Assembly: GCA_023427825.1 (NCBI GenBank)
Contig: JAEZAI010000199.1
Location: forward strand, 1 to 5,234
Length of the DNA: 5,234 bases
Reading direction: 5' to 3'
Origin: Actinomycetes bacterium
Lineage (GTDB): Bacteria; Actinomycetota; Acidimicrobiia; Acidimicrobiales; Microtrichaceae
Under the pieces are notes generated by a model, which was not told the origin of the DNA, did no database searches, and saw only the letters and a list, made by a program, of their open reading frames with translations. This document shows, in pieces, positions 4,900-5,234 of this stretch (positions are counted from its first letter, which is position 1; every line of letters begins with the position of its first letter). The translations under genes and the position numbers were made by a program.

Positions 4900-5234
4900 C
4901 TCGGCTCTGGCGGCCAGGGACGAGCACCGGTCAATTCGGCGCCACGTTGGTCGAGGTGTTGGTGGTGCTGTCGATCCTCGCCGTCCTTGCGGGCGCTGCG
5001 GTGATCGGCGTCCTGCGCTGGTCCAACAGCCGACCGGTGACGTGCATGGTGGACAAGGAGCAGTTGGAGGGAGCGGTGCACCGGTACCAGGCGGTCACCG
5101 GCTACCTGCCCTCCAACCAGGGGATGCTCGTCCCCGACTACCTGGACCAGCAGTCCGCTCGTTGGAACTACACCGCTCCCGACGACCTCATCGACGGCGT
5201 TCCCGAGTTCGCACCGACGCCGGAGTGCCAGGAC
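4896..5234 (+). CDS. type IV pilin-like / pseudopilin protein, 3' end beyond the window
   Basis: The frame is open from GTG 4896 to the window end: 113 codons, no stop. The N-terminus is a class III prepilin signal: a 15-residue leader with Arg 3 and 6, ending QFG, then ATLVEVLVVLSILAVLAGAA. Cleavage after G15 would leave Ala +1 and the conserved Glu at +5 (residue 20), followed by the hydrophobic assembly helix. The globular part has C50 in TCMVDKEQLEGAVHRYQ, then TGYLPSN, LVPDYL and WNYTAPDD, and a second Cys at 111. This resembles ComGC/GspG-like minor pilins with a CxxxxxxLexAvxxYxxxxGxyP pattern. Such proteins are processed by PilD-type peptidase and assembled at the membrane into pili or pseudopili for adhesion, DNA uptake or secretion. 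The GTG overlaps the protease stop as GTGA and has no Shine-Dalgarno, so translation is probably coupled. The family is secure; the exact role (major pilin, minor pilin or pseudopilin) is not decidable here. Confidence 0.92.
   Translation, partial: MTRLWRPGTSTGQFGATLVEVLVVLSILAVLAGAAVIGVLRWSNSRPVTCMVDKEQLEGAVHRYQAVTGYLPSNQGMLVPDYLDQQSARWNYTAPDDLIDGVPEFAPTPECQD

Noticed and set aside
4704..5081. A minus-strand frame of 125 codons opposite the protease end and pilin
   Set aside because: The composition is antisense-like (His/Arg/Ser-rich), and the plus strand carries a sorting signal and a prepilin signal across the same bases.

Overview
The window is very GC-rich. Its genes point to a high-GC actinobacterium, and the sortase-E-type anchor, Thr-rich surface linker and ComGC-like pilin would suit the Acidimicrobiia; that class placement is inference. 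The closest named relatives I recognise are Mycobacterium-type PdtaR and PolA and the Thermus aqualysin I family.

Left block, minus strand (1-1220), read right to left: a 92-aa uncharacterised coiled-coil protein, a PdtaR-like response regulator with an ANTAR RNA-binding output domain, and the first 69 codons of DNA polymerase I (polA). A GC-rich hairpin lies in the 72-bp gap before the regulator. A 20-bp direct repeat, two perfect copies plus a degenerate one that covers the regulator's stop codon, fills the gap before polA. The coiled-coil gene and polA both have a TANNNT -10-like hexamer exactly 6 nt before the start codon, as expected for leaderless actinobacterial mRNAs.

Middle (1238-3151, plus strand): a complete GH77 4-alpha-glucanotransferase (malQ). 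It diverges from the coiled-coil gene, and only 17 bp separate the two start codons. No other maltose or glycogen gene is visible. A 194-bp intergenic region follows, with a weak hairpin and a candidate promoter for the next unit.

Right block, plus strand (3346-5234): an aqualysin-like secreted subtilase with a signal peptide, an I9-type propeptide, an unusual Thr/Pro linker, a complete catalytic domain with the two aqualysin cysteine pairs, and a C-terminal LALTG motif plus membrane segment that fits class E sortase anchoring. Its stop codon overlaps (GTGA) the GTG start of a type IV prepilin-like gene that runs off the window edge. The pair looks translationally coupled and suggests a cell-surface module continuing beyond the window. 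Codon choice in the protease is visibly less GC-biased at third positions than in malQ.

I see no tRNA, rRNA, CRISPR array, insertion sequence or attachment site. The most unusual items are the sortable protease coupled to a pilin, the linker between propeptide and catalytic domain, the leaderless and divergent promoter architecture, and the repeats and hairpin around the RNA-binding regulator.
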